Below are positions 49,960 to 61,704 of a stretch of 64,000 nucleotides of DNA, piece after piece. The DNA lies in contig NW_019775984.1 of the NCBI RefSeq assembly GCF_001039355.2, positions 83,287-147,286 of the forward strand, given 5' to 3'. Position numbers and translations under genes: made by a program. Position 1 is the stretch's first letter, and every line of letters begins with the position of its first letter. Below the pieces are notes generated by a model that was not told the DNA's origin, searched no databases, and saw nothing but the letters and a program-made list of their open reading frames with translations. This DNA is from Lingula anatina (taxonomy: Eukaryota > Brachiopoda > Lingulata > Lingulida > Lingulidae).

Positions 49960-52900
49960 GGGCAGGGGGGGGATTGGGTGGCGCAACTCCCTGTACGAAT
50001 TTTCGGCTCTGTTGCAGGGCTTAACTGTGATTCACTCTTACTGATTACGAAGGATGCATTTATGCAAAAAGAGCTGGGAAGCAACGCGTATGCTCAGCAT
50101 ACTGTTCGTGGATGTTCATCGTATTGCAAGGATAAGTGACTTCTTACAGATAAGAATGCTTACGTACCTTTCATCCCGTGCTTGCATTTACAATTATAGG
50201 AGCAAATGTAGTTCCCGGTAGAGGACCCGGTCAACTTGTGGAGGGGATGCTGGCAGAAGGTACCAAAATAGCCATCTTTACAAAAGCAAGTGGCTTGGTT
50301 GTTCTGTGGAATGCACACACCACCGTTCTGACATGGGCTTTTCTGGCACAATAAGGCCATCTGGCAACGGTCTCCTGCGAATCCTGCCGGGCAATCACAT
50401 CGGTGTCCGTCAGAAGTTGGAATGCAAGTTCCATGATTCTCACATGGTTGGGCAGAGCAGGGGTTGAGGCGGATTTCGCAGAACTTGCCGGCAAATTCAG
50501 GTAGGCACTTGCAAAAGAAGCCCCCAACGATGTCGTGGCAAGTTCCAGAATTTTGGCAAGGGTTGCTGAAGCATTCAAAAATTTCAAACTGGCACTGTGG
50601 GCCGTAAAAGCCGTTGCTGCAAAAGCATGCAAAATGGTCATCCTTTTTCTTGCAGTGACCATTGTTTTTACAAGGGTTTGATAAACACGCGTCGCTGCTC
50701 GTCGGGGTGGTGCTGACATTTGTTGTTTCTAGGATTTCACACTGTTGTCCGCGATATCCTAATTTACACTGACATGTATAGGAGACGCCGTTGTCGATGC
50801 ATTTCCCTCCGTTTTGACATAACTGGCGGTGACAAGGACTTGCTTTCTCGCATCTGTCGCCTACAAAACCACGCGGGCACAGACAGCGGTATGAATCGAT
50901 TTCATCCAGACACGTTGCGTTGCTTAAGCATGGGTCACTAGCACATTCGTCAATGTTGTTTTCGCATTGCCTGCCTGTAAAACCAGACCGGCACAAACAC
51001 TTAAAGCCATTCACAGCGTCTTGACATTTCCCATCGTTGGTACAGGGCATGCTTGAACATTCGTCTATGTCAGTTTCACAAGACTGTCCCGTATAACCTG
51101 GTGGACACTGACAGGCAAAGTCGGTGATTCCGTCTACACAAGTGGCACCATTTTGACAGGTATTATTAACACAATCATCGATGTTGGTTTCACAAGACTG
51201 TCCCGTATAACCTGGTAAACACTGACAAGTATAGTCGGTAATTCCGTCTACGCAAGTGGCGCCATTTTGACAGGTATTATTAACACAATCATCAATGTTG
51301 ATTTCACAATATTGTCCCGTATAACCTGGTGGACACTGACAGGTGAAGTCGGTGATTCCGTCTATACAGGTGGCACCATTTTGACAGCTAATAATAACAC
51401 AATCGTCGATGTTGGTTTCACAAGATTGTCCCNGGTGGCACCATTCTGACAGGTATTATTAACACAATCATCGATGTCGGTTTCACAAGACTGTCCCGAA
51501 TAACCTGGTGGACACTGACAGGTGAAGTCGGTGATTCCGTCTACGCAAGTGGCACCATTTTGACAGGTATTATTAACGCAATCATCGATGTTCGTTTCAC
51601 AAGACTGTCCAGTATAACCTGGTGGACACTGACAGGTGAAGTCGGTGATTCCATCTATACAGGTGGCGCCATTTTGACAGGTATTATTAACACAATCATC
51701 GATGTTGGTTTCACAATGTGTACCTGTAAATCCGATCGAGCAATTACAGATGTACATGTTGATAAAATCCTGGCACGTTCCATTGTTCTGACATGGGCTA
51801 CTGCCACATTCCTCAATATAAGACTCACACAGCTGCCCCGTGTATCCATCGCTACAAACGCAGGTGAATCCATTTATGCCGTCCTGGCATGTGGCGTTAT
51901 TTTGGCATGTGGCGTTGAGACAGTCGTCAATGTCCGTCTGGCACTGTGTCCCTGTGAACCCTGCCATACACTGACACTGAAAGGATTCAACGCCGTCCAC
52001 ACACGTGGCATTATTATAACAAAAAGCGTTAACACAGTCATCAAGGTTCGTCTCACAAATTGTCCCGGTAAAACCATTAGGACACTGACATGTAAACGCG
52101 TTTATTTCATCCTGACAAGTCCCACTGTTAACACACGGGTTGCTGTCACATTCATTGATATCAGTTTCACACAGGGTCCCTGTGAATCCCCCGGGACAGT
52201 CACAGGTGAATCCATTGATGTCGTCCAGACACGTGGCATTATTCTGGCACGGACTGCTGGCACATTCATCAATGTTAACCTGGCAGAGAACTCCGGTATA
52301 ACCAGGGGCACACTGGCACGTGTAGGCATTCACCCCATCCAGACACGTGGCGCCGTTCTGACATGGACTGCTGGCACATTCATTGATGTTTGTCTCGCAG
52401 TTAACTCCCGTGTATCCGGGGGGACACTGACACGTGTAGGAGTTTATGTTGTCTTGGCATACCTTCCCTTTATTACATGGGTTACTAGCACATTCGTCTA
52501 TGTTAGTGGCACAATCTGCTCCTGTGTATCCTGAAATTTAGCATAAACTTGAATATGCATTTATAACGGTTGTGAATAGACACGCCATTATAACAAAAAC
52601 GATATTAACTGTTCTTGTTTTTATTTTAATCCTAAATAAGCTAGTTGTATATTTCTGAAACATGTAGTCTTTCTAAAATGTCTTACCAGAAAACAAATTA
52701 TAATTATCCACGGTATTTTATGCACGACGGTCTTTTTCTAACCTAAATATTTGACATAATAGATATTTGCTAATGATTAGAAATACAATACGACAGCTTA
52801 AAAGGGTTTACTGCCTTACCTGGGTCACAATAAACTTTGAATTGCAGAGTAAGCCTATAGAAAAGAAAAAGAAATTAAGAGTGGTAGTGTATTAAGGTAT

Positions 52901-55900
52901 GGTAGTTTGGGGTCCCATATGATTGGGACAGGTTAGGGATAGTCTTCGTATTTAAGTTAGTATATGTGACAAATGTCATGTGTACAAAGTTACGGGAACG
53001 CTTTTGCCCCCAAGCCAGAAATGCATTAATGTGGGTCATAAGGTTGTGGAAAACACAGAGAAAAAGTTTATTTGATAAAAAAGCAATATAGGTATGTATA
53101 TTTTTCTATACAATTCCACAAACTGACGGATAGTCTGGATTATTTTAGCAAACGGTAGAATATTTTAGAGGGCTTTCGTTGGCCTTGATAGTATGTCAAA
53201 GGGTTACCATATGCACAATGTGGTGCTCTTATCCGCCGTGCCATGACTTTATTTAACGACTTTATTTATACTTTTGCCTGCCCATACATGTATAATTTAT
53301 TTAATGTATATACATTTAATGTTAAAGTCTCTTTCTTTTAAACTAAATGATTGAAAGCAATATGAAAAATTGTTTAAACCTAATGTAAAGAGTTAATAAC
53401 TACATAACCTATTGTGAAAACAGATATACGGATTATAAGAGGGAACATTCAACATACGTCGTGGGTTCAACGGCATAATATATACTTGAGTTTCCTGAAA
53501 TATAACATGAAATTGAATTTGCATTTATAAGGGTTATGTAAAGACAGGCTATTATACCATGAAACCAATGTTAGTCACTGTTCCTACTTTTATTATACAT
53601 ATTGTATATCCTTTATAAACTAGTTGTATATTTGCAAAAACACTGCAGCCTGTCTATAATATCCTAGCAGAAAACAAATTGTAAGTGTTCTCTTTTTAAT
53701 TTAAACATTTGTCATAATAAATATTTGCTTATGAATAAAAATACAACACGACAGTTTTAAAGGGTCTTTACTGCCTTACCTGAGTTAAAATAAACGGTAG
53801 CTTGCTGAGTTGGCCTATGAAAAAGAAAATAATTTTAATTCATAACAATTATTATATGTTAAACGACTTGTAAACCCAAAGTATAACCGCGTCAGCGAAG
53901 GAGAATACCCTGAGTATACAACATTGGTCAAAAAGGTTGTCCCAACCCCAGTTTCATGTGACTTTATATTTATAAATGATCACATCACAGGAGTTAATTG
54001 CCATGAATGGTGATTTTCATTCCAGATACCATAACTAACATTATTTTTGGTACAGAAAATACCAAATAGTGGTGAAGATATCCATATTTAATATCATTTA
54101 TATTTATTTATTTCATGTACCCCCTATAATCCGATGTTGCACTGTCATTTCCACAGAGGTAAAGAGATGCCCATTAAATTAAAAGGACGCCACCAAATGT
54201 CACCAAATTTACACACATTTAGCATTAGGGTGTGCTCGTTAAAGGTCACGTATCTATTAGCGTGTGTGTTTACTGTGTACTGTAATTACCTCCTGTAGAC
54301 GCCGCTGTCTTCAACAAGGGTAACAATTCTGTTTTGTGGGATATTGTCCCGTGTTTCCTAAAAAGCTTGGCGGAATTGGTCCGCACTACTTGGAGTTTGG
54401 TTCTCCTCTGGATTGCACACTTCAATTCATGCCACGGATGCTTAGTGGGTTTATTATCAGGTTTCAAAGATGGTTTCTCCAACTTCAGAACATTGGGATT
54501 CTGTAACAAATCACACACCAGACGAGAAATGTGTGCAAGTGTGCTTTCATGATGAAGCCTGGGTCAACCCCGAAGTCCTTTCTTGCAGATGGAATGAGGT
54601 ATCAGTTGGTAATGTCAGGTCGAGTGACCCCAGCACCACCAGAACTTGGTCAACCATCACTAGAAACAAGTTGGTTTTGCTGAAGAATCAAGGTATTTCT
54701 TGTATGCCTTCGATGGTCAAATTAGGGCCCGTAGACATGTTGCAGAATACTTTTTGGAAGGTGTGTGCAGGATAATATCGCCTGAGGTGTCAGGTCAGTT
54801 GATGTTTGGAGAGCATTCCAAGCCCATGGTTTTAGTACATTGTTCTTTCCGGAAAAGTACGTTATTGGGGCAATTCACTGAAACAATCTCAACAAATATC
54901 TCACTCCATTTGCAAGAGGTGACTTCAGGGATACTACAGGCGTCATCGTGGAAATGCACTTGCACACAGTTATCGTTTGCAGAGTGATTTGTTGCAGAAA
55001 CCCAATGTTCAGAGGATGTAGCAACCATCTTTGAGCCTAGCTGATATTAACCCTACTAAGCATCTGTGACATGAATTGATGTGTGCAATGCAAAGGAGAA
55101 ACAAACTCGTAATAATCTGGACCAACTCCCCCAAGCTCTTTAGGAAGAATGGGACAACATTCAAAACAGAATTGTTATCCTTGTTGAAAGCAGGCAGCGC
55201 CGCCTACAGGAGATAATTACAGCACGCGGTAGACACATTCGCTATTTGACACGTGACCTTTAACTAGCACACTCTCATGCTAAATGTGTGTAAATTTGGT
55301 GACATTTGGAGGTGTCTCTTCAATTTAATGGGCATTTCTTTACCTGTGTGAAAATCAGAGTGAAACGTAGGATTTGAGGGGGTACATGTAATAAATGTGA
55401 ATAAATGGTAATAAATATTGATATATTCACCGCTAGTTTGTCTTTTCTGTTTCACTAATCATGTTAGTTATGGTATCTGGAATGAAAATCACTATTTATA
55501 GCAATTTTCATTTGTGATATGATCATTTATAGATGAAAGCACATGATACTGGAGGTGGGACAACCTTTTTGACCAATGTTGTATACTGGGATGGATTTTT
55601 TCTTTCAATTATTTCTGGAATATGTTTTAGTTTTTCTCATAAGAAGATATTATTTGGCACTGATGTCATTCCAACATTTTGCTGATATCAACATACGACG
55701 AGGGTTCTGTCCTCCTAGTTCCCTGCAAGGACACCGAGGTCCAGGATGCAGCGTTCTCACTGGGGGCGGCGGCTGTTGTGATGGTCGTCTGAAGGAAGTC
55801 AATAGGATCGTTGTCTCCGGATGGGCCTCCATCTAAATCCATCACATCCACTTTTAATTTGAAGGAACCCTAAAAGGACACACAGCATTGTCATGTTGCA

Positions 55901-56495
55901 CTGTGAATAAGTATATTATATAAATATAAAACTTCGCATAAGATTTTACTATTAATTGTAGCGGCAAGCATGATATTAAATAAATTGCTAAAAGGCAAAT
56001 TCAGGATTTAGCATGATTTAACAGTTTACATCGAGTGGAAGAAAAACACACCGAATATCTGCATAACCATCCATACAGTTCTTATATCTATCACCCCTGA
56101 ACATTCAGCCTTACAAGAAGCATCCCAAAAAGGCGAATAAAGAGTATATATTCACGGTTACATAAAATCTCTTGGCATGTGTGTAAGTACACTTACCGGC
56201 CATGAGGTAAGATTTGCAACAAATGGCTCTTTGAATCCATTTTCATTTCTAAAATTTATGTCATTGCTCTTTATGTCCCCCAGATATCCGAAGGATCCGT
56301 AAGCACATGAATCCATGGAATTGCTCCTGGAATATAATACAAAGTATGTACATTTTAGCCTATTTCCAACCTACTAAACAAAAACAGAACTTTCAGTAAA
56401 ATTGAATTGTGTTCACAACGCATAGGAACAATAAGAAGTATATGGATCATCTTTCAGAGGTTACAAATCGAAATCTAAGATTCGGTAATACCTTC

Positions 56496-56559
<64 letters not shown>

Positions 56560-57383
56560 TGCACGTGTCGAATTTCATAGATGTGCTCATCAGGCAATTT
56601 TCAATGTTCTGTTCTGCTTTGCAATTTAAAAAATTTACACATTTAAAAAATTCATTTCAGTTGACATGTATTGTGAAAATGTAACATTTTGATTTCTAAT
56701 GCTTATATTTCAATCACTCATTGTATTCAAAGTGAAAGTTCATTACAAATAAAACGAAATGATATTAACTGATTCAGGACTTTAACGTACATGTAGGGGC
56801 CTACTGATTTTAGACTGATTATACAAGAACCGTCTATCTTACAGTTTTTGCCCTTTACACCTACCCGCTGCTGCCGTCAAAGCACAATTTGAACGTCGTA
56901 TCACATTTGTCTGTATTGCACCAGAATGTCAGAAAAGTGTCGCAGCACTGTCCATTTGCACTTTTATAATTTTGATTCTTGAAGGTAAGCAGCTGCACTG
57001 CAATCTTCCCAGTGGAATCCACTTTTGTTAGGAGCTACAATTTTTAAAAGTACTTCAAATTGTGTCAATCTAAATATCTGCTGTTTTATTCTATTGATTA
57101 AAATCTGAACGCTAATAAATACATTCGAGGAGTCACAGTGGCAAATTTGTATTTCTGAAGAAAGTTGCAATGCCACAAAACGCCATAATATCTGAATTGC
57201 ATAACTCTGATTAATTTTTAAAGAAGGATACGAAGTAGATTTCAAGTTACTGTGTGCGTGCGTGCGTATGTGTGGGTGTGCATGCGTGGTCGCGCACGTG
57301 TGTGTGAAAGAGAGATATGAAAAACTGACCTTAATTAATATTATGATGAGAGTCAAAACCAGCGAAGCACCCGTCAGTTTCAT
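49460..57383 (-). CDS. EGF gene 4: long secreted MNNL-like / about 20-EGF protein without DSL domain
   Basis: Exons (minus): 57383-57330 (MKLTGASLVLTLIIILIK), 57034-56865, 56326-56197, 55869-55697, 52854-52820, 52530-50168, 49599-49460. MNNL-like domain: GKIAVQLLTFKN, NGQCC, CDTTFKLCF, CAYGSFGYLG, LQFKVYCDPG; then EGF repeats directly. EGFs 1-7 follow gene 1 in order, and the next six are of the gene 1 array type (IDDCVNNTCQNGATC) but with ITDF, so only one sequon. The remaining EGFs are diverse, with a TTNVSTTPTSS linker; the end (CSYNCKCKHGMKG, then NCNERDPC...CEVQC, stop) resembles gene 3. No membrane helix follows. The N at 51433 breaks the frame inside the array, so the true repeat number is unknown. 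An in-frame ATG at 57416 is an alternative start. A Tc1-like element sits in the intron before 55697. Confidence 0.8.
49917..49957. repeat. (GT)n microsatellite in the last intron of gene 4
   Basis: About 20 GT units followed by a G-rich stretch. Confidence 0.95.
52531..53820 (-). repeat. Tandem duplication of about 330 bp containing exon 5 of gene 4
   Basis: 52531-52860 and about 53490-53820 are similar along their length (CTGAAAT-TA, GCATTTATAA-GGTT, CAGAAAACAAATT, AATATTTGCT, TTTACTGCCTTACCTG). Each contains a 35-nt exon with acceptor and GTAAGG donor: 52854-52820 (LTLQFKVYCDPG) and 53814-53780 (PTQQATVYFNSG). The outer copy lost the conserved cysteine. Confidence 0.75.
53914..55586. mobile_element. 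Tc1/mariner-like element, degraded, with a head-to-head inverted copy of its 3' half
   Basis: The ends are inverted repeats starting GTATACAACATTGGTC (30 bp identical: through AAAAAGGTTGTCCC), with TA at the border as expected for Tc1/mariner insertion. A broken transposase reads on the plus strand from about 54660 to 55260: EESRY for the DESRF segment, GNALAHSY for DNARPHTA, LADINPTKHL for SPDLNPIEHLW, with stops and frameshifts. The left part (53914 to about 54620) carries the C-terminal half again on the minus strand (KPTKHPWHELKCAIQRR). The two arms are similar but clearly diverged. Not functional. Inserted in the intron of EGF gene 4 between its exon 4 and the duplicated exon 5. Confidence 0.8.
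56497..56556. repeat. (TA)n microsatellite in an intron of gene 4
   Basis: About 30 TA units between exons 2 and 3. Confidence 0.95.
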
Positions 57384-58277
57384 AATGGATATCGGTGAAA
57401 GACAGGTTGAAAACAACTGACCGGCACAGCGTGCAAGGACTCATGTGAAAACATCCATATGAGACCTTAACTTAACATGTGGATAACCTTTGCTATATCC
57501 CCGATAACGTAGTTCTGCGAAATTAAACATTGACCTGGATGCAGATTAATAACCATTTGTATACTGACCTTGGAGAAGGGACAAAAAAGGAGTAATGAAT
57601 ATCCTTAAAGAAAAATGACCACAGTAATATAACTTAACCATTATTCACATAAATAATAATATTAAAGTTATATAGATTAAGGCCTCTGACAGCGTGTAAA
57701 GTAGTAACTGACGAGTGGTTTTACAGCTGCAAATGTAGTGAGGGGAATATATTTCTGTGTTCGTTGTTAATGTGGAATCGAATGTAAATGAAAAATTATA
57801 TATTCTAAAAACCTCAATTTAAATTCTACTGTGAACATGTATTAGCCGCTGCCCCGATGAAGATATAATGAGCTATCTTCTCATCACAACGTGCATCATT
57901 TGTTCTTTGAGATACTTTGAAAATGCAGTTTCGCTAGAGCTGGAAAACTGAGCTCATGGGTAACCAAAGTGGCCGAACATGAACATGTGCGCCTACGGTA
58001 TTTTGTAAACATTTTTAGTTTTTGATTCCGTCAGTTTTTATTGCAGTGAAGACCGTTGTCATTGTGATTAGTTCGTTTTTAGGTTTTCTCAACAAAAATA
58101 ATAACAGCTGTGATGTACATCTAAAGTAAACAAAACCGAATACTTTTTGGAGAACCTAAACAAAAAGTTGTGAACATCACTTGACGCAATGTATGTCTTC
58201 ACTAACACAATGGCATCAGCCAGTAAATTCACATAACAGTGCACGATTTGCTTCAACAAAGTGACTCTGGATAATGT

Positions 58278-58412
58278 CTACCCTCTACCAGGGTGGCACA
58301 TATTATAGGGAAATTTTGAAATTGTAAGGGAATGAAATGACTGTCTATTTATCTAAAGGCATATCTGTGAATATCTTGTGAAAAATTAACCTGTCGCCCT
58401 GGTAGAGGGTAG
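58278..58412. mobile_element. Small MITE with CTACCCTCTACCAGGG ends
   Basis: About 135 bp bounded by CTACCCTCTACCAGGGTGGCA and its inverse (TGTCGCCCTGGTAGAGGGTAG), 21-bp arms with few mismatches. Non-coding. Confidence 0.7.
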
Positions 58413-59074
58413 CTATTGTCTGTGTTACAACAAGAAAGTCATATATTCACAAGATATTCATGAACAGAATATTATGTCATGGCATGGGGGGGGGGGGGGG
58501 GGGGGTTGGAATCAGCATGATTGAAAAATAGATAATTTTTTTCTTTGAAATCAATATTAGTGTTTGATTTGAACTCTTCAGTAGGCCACGAGTGACCGTT
58601 AAGTTAATATCTGGCTTTTCTATCATTGTGACTCGAACTTAACGCAATGTAATTAATGAAAAATGTATCAATTCTAATCAAGTCAGTGAATGAACAGCTT
58701 TCTTTTCCATTTCTTTTCCAGAATCCATTGTTTTAGATGCGAAATGCGCCACAAATAGGCAAATCAGCCAGTGTAAAACAAGAGCCTTCCCTTGCAAACG
58801 ATAGGGCCGATTTCAAAAGAGAATTCAAATTATTTTATATATTAAAAAAATTAATTTAAAAAAAACACGTTTGCATGAAATTACACCCAATTAAATAAAT
58901 ATTGATATCAAACATTAACATTTCTTCCGCTTCATAAAACAGTAACTGATTTAACTTGAGCCAAATTAGACAAGGAATTCTTTTTTTTTTCTTTCTTTTT
59001 TTTTTTTTTTTTTTTGTCACAGAGAGATTGTTTTCACTGAATTTTCACAGACAGTTCTCTGACTAATTCTGTAC

Positions 59075-59151
59075 CTCGAAAGACGTTTTGCCAGAATTGA
59101 CGTCATCGTCTTGCGGGCCTCCGGTAAACACATAGTAAAAGTCGATCTTGT
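59075..59151 (-). CDS. Possible orphan exon, 77 nt
   Basis: Minus-strand segment with acceptor (CTTACAACAG) and donor (GAG|GTACAG) that encodes KIDFYYVFTGGPQ and DDDVNSGKTSFE. It is GC-richer than its surroundings and open in one frame only. The GGP-x-DD-x-V part faintly recalls the exon 4 region of the EGF genes (DGGPSGDNDPIDF). No neighbouring exons were recognised. Could be a relic or chance. Confidence 0.22.
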
Positions 59152-60835
59152 CTGTTGTAAGACACACATTTGCTCATCTGCATTGTTTCAGTGAATAATC
59201 ATGTTCACATTCCAGTAGAAATTAATAAACATGTTCTTTCTTTATTTAAAACGTATATACATAACCTAATCGTAGCATTATCTTAGAATCGGTCATGTAG
59301 CAGCTGTGATTACATTCTACCTTAAATTGTATTTTGATTTAAAGAAATTATACAATTATGTAAAATTGCATTAATTCCAGAACAAATTAGACTCACCTAC
59401 GCAGCTGTTTAAATAACTTTGGGGAGGGGTGATGTCACTTTTTATCTTACAAGACAGGGTTAAGTAGCAAAAAGACTTCTGTTTAATTTTTCTTTGCCAC
59501 TTAATGCGAAATATTTTGAAGAAATTTATGTCAGTGATGATTATTAAAAATCCATGATTTAATATCTTACATTTTATTTGAAGTATTAAGTTATGTTTTA
59601 ATAAGCACTACTATTAAGGCTACCGTTAAGGTTTTCTGAAGATGCTTTCGTCAATGCTTTGCCTCAGATTGTAGTAAATGTTATTTATTATGTAATTATT
59701 CCTTTTTTGAGATTTAAGATACGTATTTCATTTTTGTAAATTAAGTCTCCGTTTTATAGTTATAGAACTTCTATGTGTAATTATTTACCAGATTTTATTG
59801 CTTAGGTGATTGTGTGAATGATTTCGTATTGCTAAATGGGATTTGTTTGCTGATTGCAAGCCTGCATGCTTCTAGTTAAAGATTTAGCAAGGTGCAGTAA
59901 GTGTAACTGAAATATTTTAATCAGTCCCAGATCTATCTGTACATGAATGTCTACCTAATTAAAGTAACTTTTGGTCTCAGGCATGAACCGTTTTCCCGTT
60001 TCATAAAAATAGTCACTGATTTAACCTGGGTCAAATTAGACTAGAAATTCTTTTTTATTAAGTTAGGACCAACTGATGTCGTTCCGTTCTTTTGTGTCTC
60101 CGACCCATGTCCTCCATATACCGTGTAGGACGGCGATCAGTTGACACTGAAGATTAAGGGTTACGTTATTGAATAATGCCATCAATCATGACGGGCCTGC
60201 CAACAAAGGCATTCACACCTCAAGCACGGTCTTATCTAGACGTGTTTGCCTGGGCATCCTCCTCTCATAGACCGGCCCATCCTGTGTCAATACGTAATGA
60301 GTTGACCACTGTCACGCTGAGAGGGGCACGGTAGTCGCCTTGTTATTGGTTTGATACTTTATTGATAAAAAAATAGTTTACAAACCTCTTATACATAATG
60401 GGTGAGGGGGTTGCGTGGATATAAGATCTCGACAAATAGACGTAGATAATTTTTTTATATGACATAGTCCAGACAAAAAAGTTTTCACCAGGACAAAATT
60501 TATTTTAAAACTGGATAGAAACATTTCAGGTTTTGGCTGGTTACGCATATTTTCCTTTTTTACCCTTTTTAGTGAGAAGTAGGTACCTTTGAATCGGGTG
60601 CACATGACCCGCTGTAGTCACTGCTGTCTGGCATCTCGAATTATCTTGAATTCATAGAGAAGAAAACACAAGGAAAGGCGAAAATAAGTCTTTGTCGTAA
60701 TCATTATGGGGGTTTATGAAAGTAGTCATGATAAGGATAGAAATGGCATAATTGTTATTTCACTAGTTATTTACTATTATTTGTAGCGCATTACTAGGGA
60801 TAGTTCTAATTGTAAATATTTTCATCCCCCCTCCT

Positions 60836-60836
<1 letters not shown>

Positions 60837-60880
<44 letters not shown>
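60837..60880. repeat. (CT)n microsatellite
   Basis: About 20 CT units. Confidence 0.95.
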
Positions 60881-60881
<1 letters not shown>

Positions 60882-61652
60882 ATGTGGGTGAGGGTGTCCG
60901 GGAGAGGAACGGAAGATTTATACGACGATTTTAGGTGTACTAAAAACGATGTTGAAATATCAAAATACAATATCGTCTTTATAGCGAAGAATATTGCCCC
61001 ATATCTCAACCAAAATTTCAATCAAACGTAGATAACAAATACGGCAACGCTAAAATTCGTTGCATTTTCCCCTTATAGTTAATAATATGAAAATAATATA
61101 AATCACTGCTGCCGGAATAAGGAATAACTCCCCACTTCCGTGAAACGCCTAGAAGACTAATATGAGATTCTGTTTGAAATCACACAAACATTATAAAATA
61201 AACCAAAACGTAAATCCATTGATCCATTCAAATCTCATTTAATAAACGGAAATTGGGTTCACGTCTAGTGAATCAAAATGTAATGGTTTTTAAAATGATA
61301 AATAATAATGTGGCAGAACAACGGTAATACCCTATGCAGCCTACGCGGCAGGTTGTAATCTGTTTGGAATGTGTAGTTCAGAAGATTTGTTTGCGTAACG
61401 TGGACATATTCTTCAACATGTCATCTGTGATCAAAATATCGGGATTAAAACCCAAGGAGTTGTCTCACAGCCTCTCCATGGCTATGCCACGCCTTAGGGC
61501 TCATGGTTGTGCAATTCTATTAATGAACACGAGGTTTAGAATAGAGTGTTAAGATTTCAGATAATTCACTTAATAGTTAATGATGACTTCTATTACCATG
61601 GATACAAATCACGTTTTTGTCCTTTCAGTGACAAAAGAAAGCTGAAATTGAG

Positions 61653-61704
61653 ACGATTTTGGAATTTTAATTCAGTTTAAACTGAATTTAAATTCCAAAA
61701 TCGT
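61653..61704. repeat. 26-bp near-perfect inverted repeat without spacer
   Basis: Left arm ACGATTTTGGAATT... (61653-61678) and right arm 61679-61704 are reverse complements with one mismatch in 26. Could be a foldback relic or the centre of a MITE; no transcript evidence. Confidence 0.7.

Noticed and set aside
51560-52534. 324-codon plus-strand frame opposite gene 4
   Set aside because: Antisense shadow of the EGF exon, with the same TGIINTIIDV-type pattern as the shadow in gene 1.
54470-54775. Plus-strand frame starting MVSPTSEHWDSV, similar to a minus-strand frame at 54795-55028
   Set aside because: Both are reverse-strand readings of transposase DNA; their similarity only reflects the inverted arms of the Tc1-like element.
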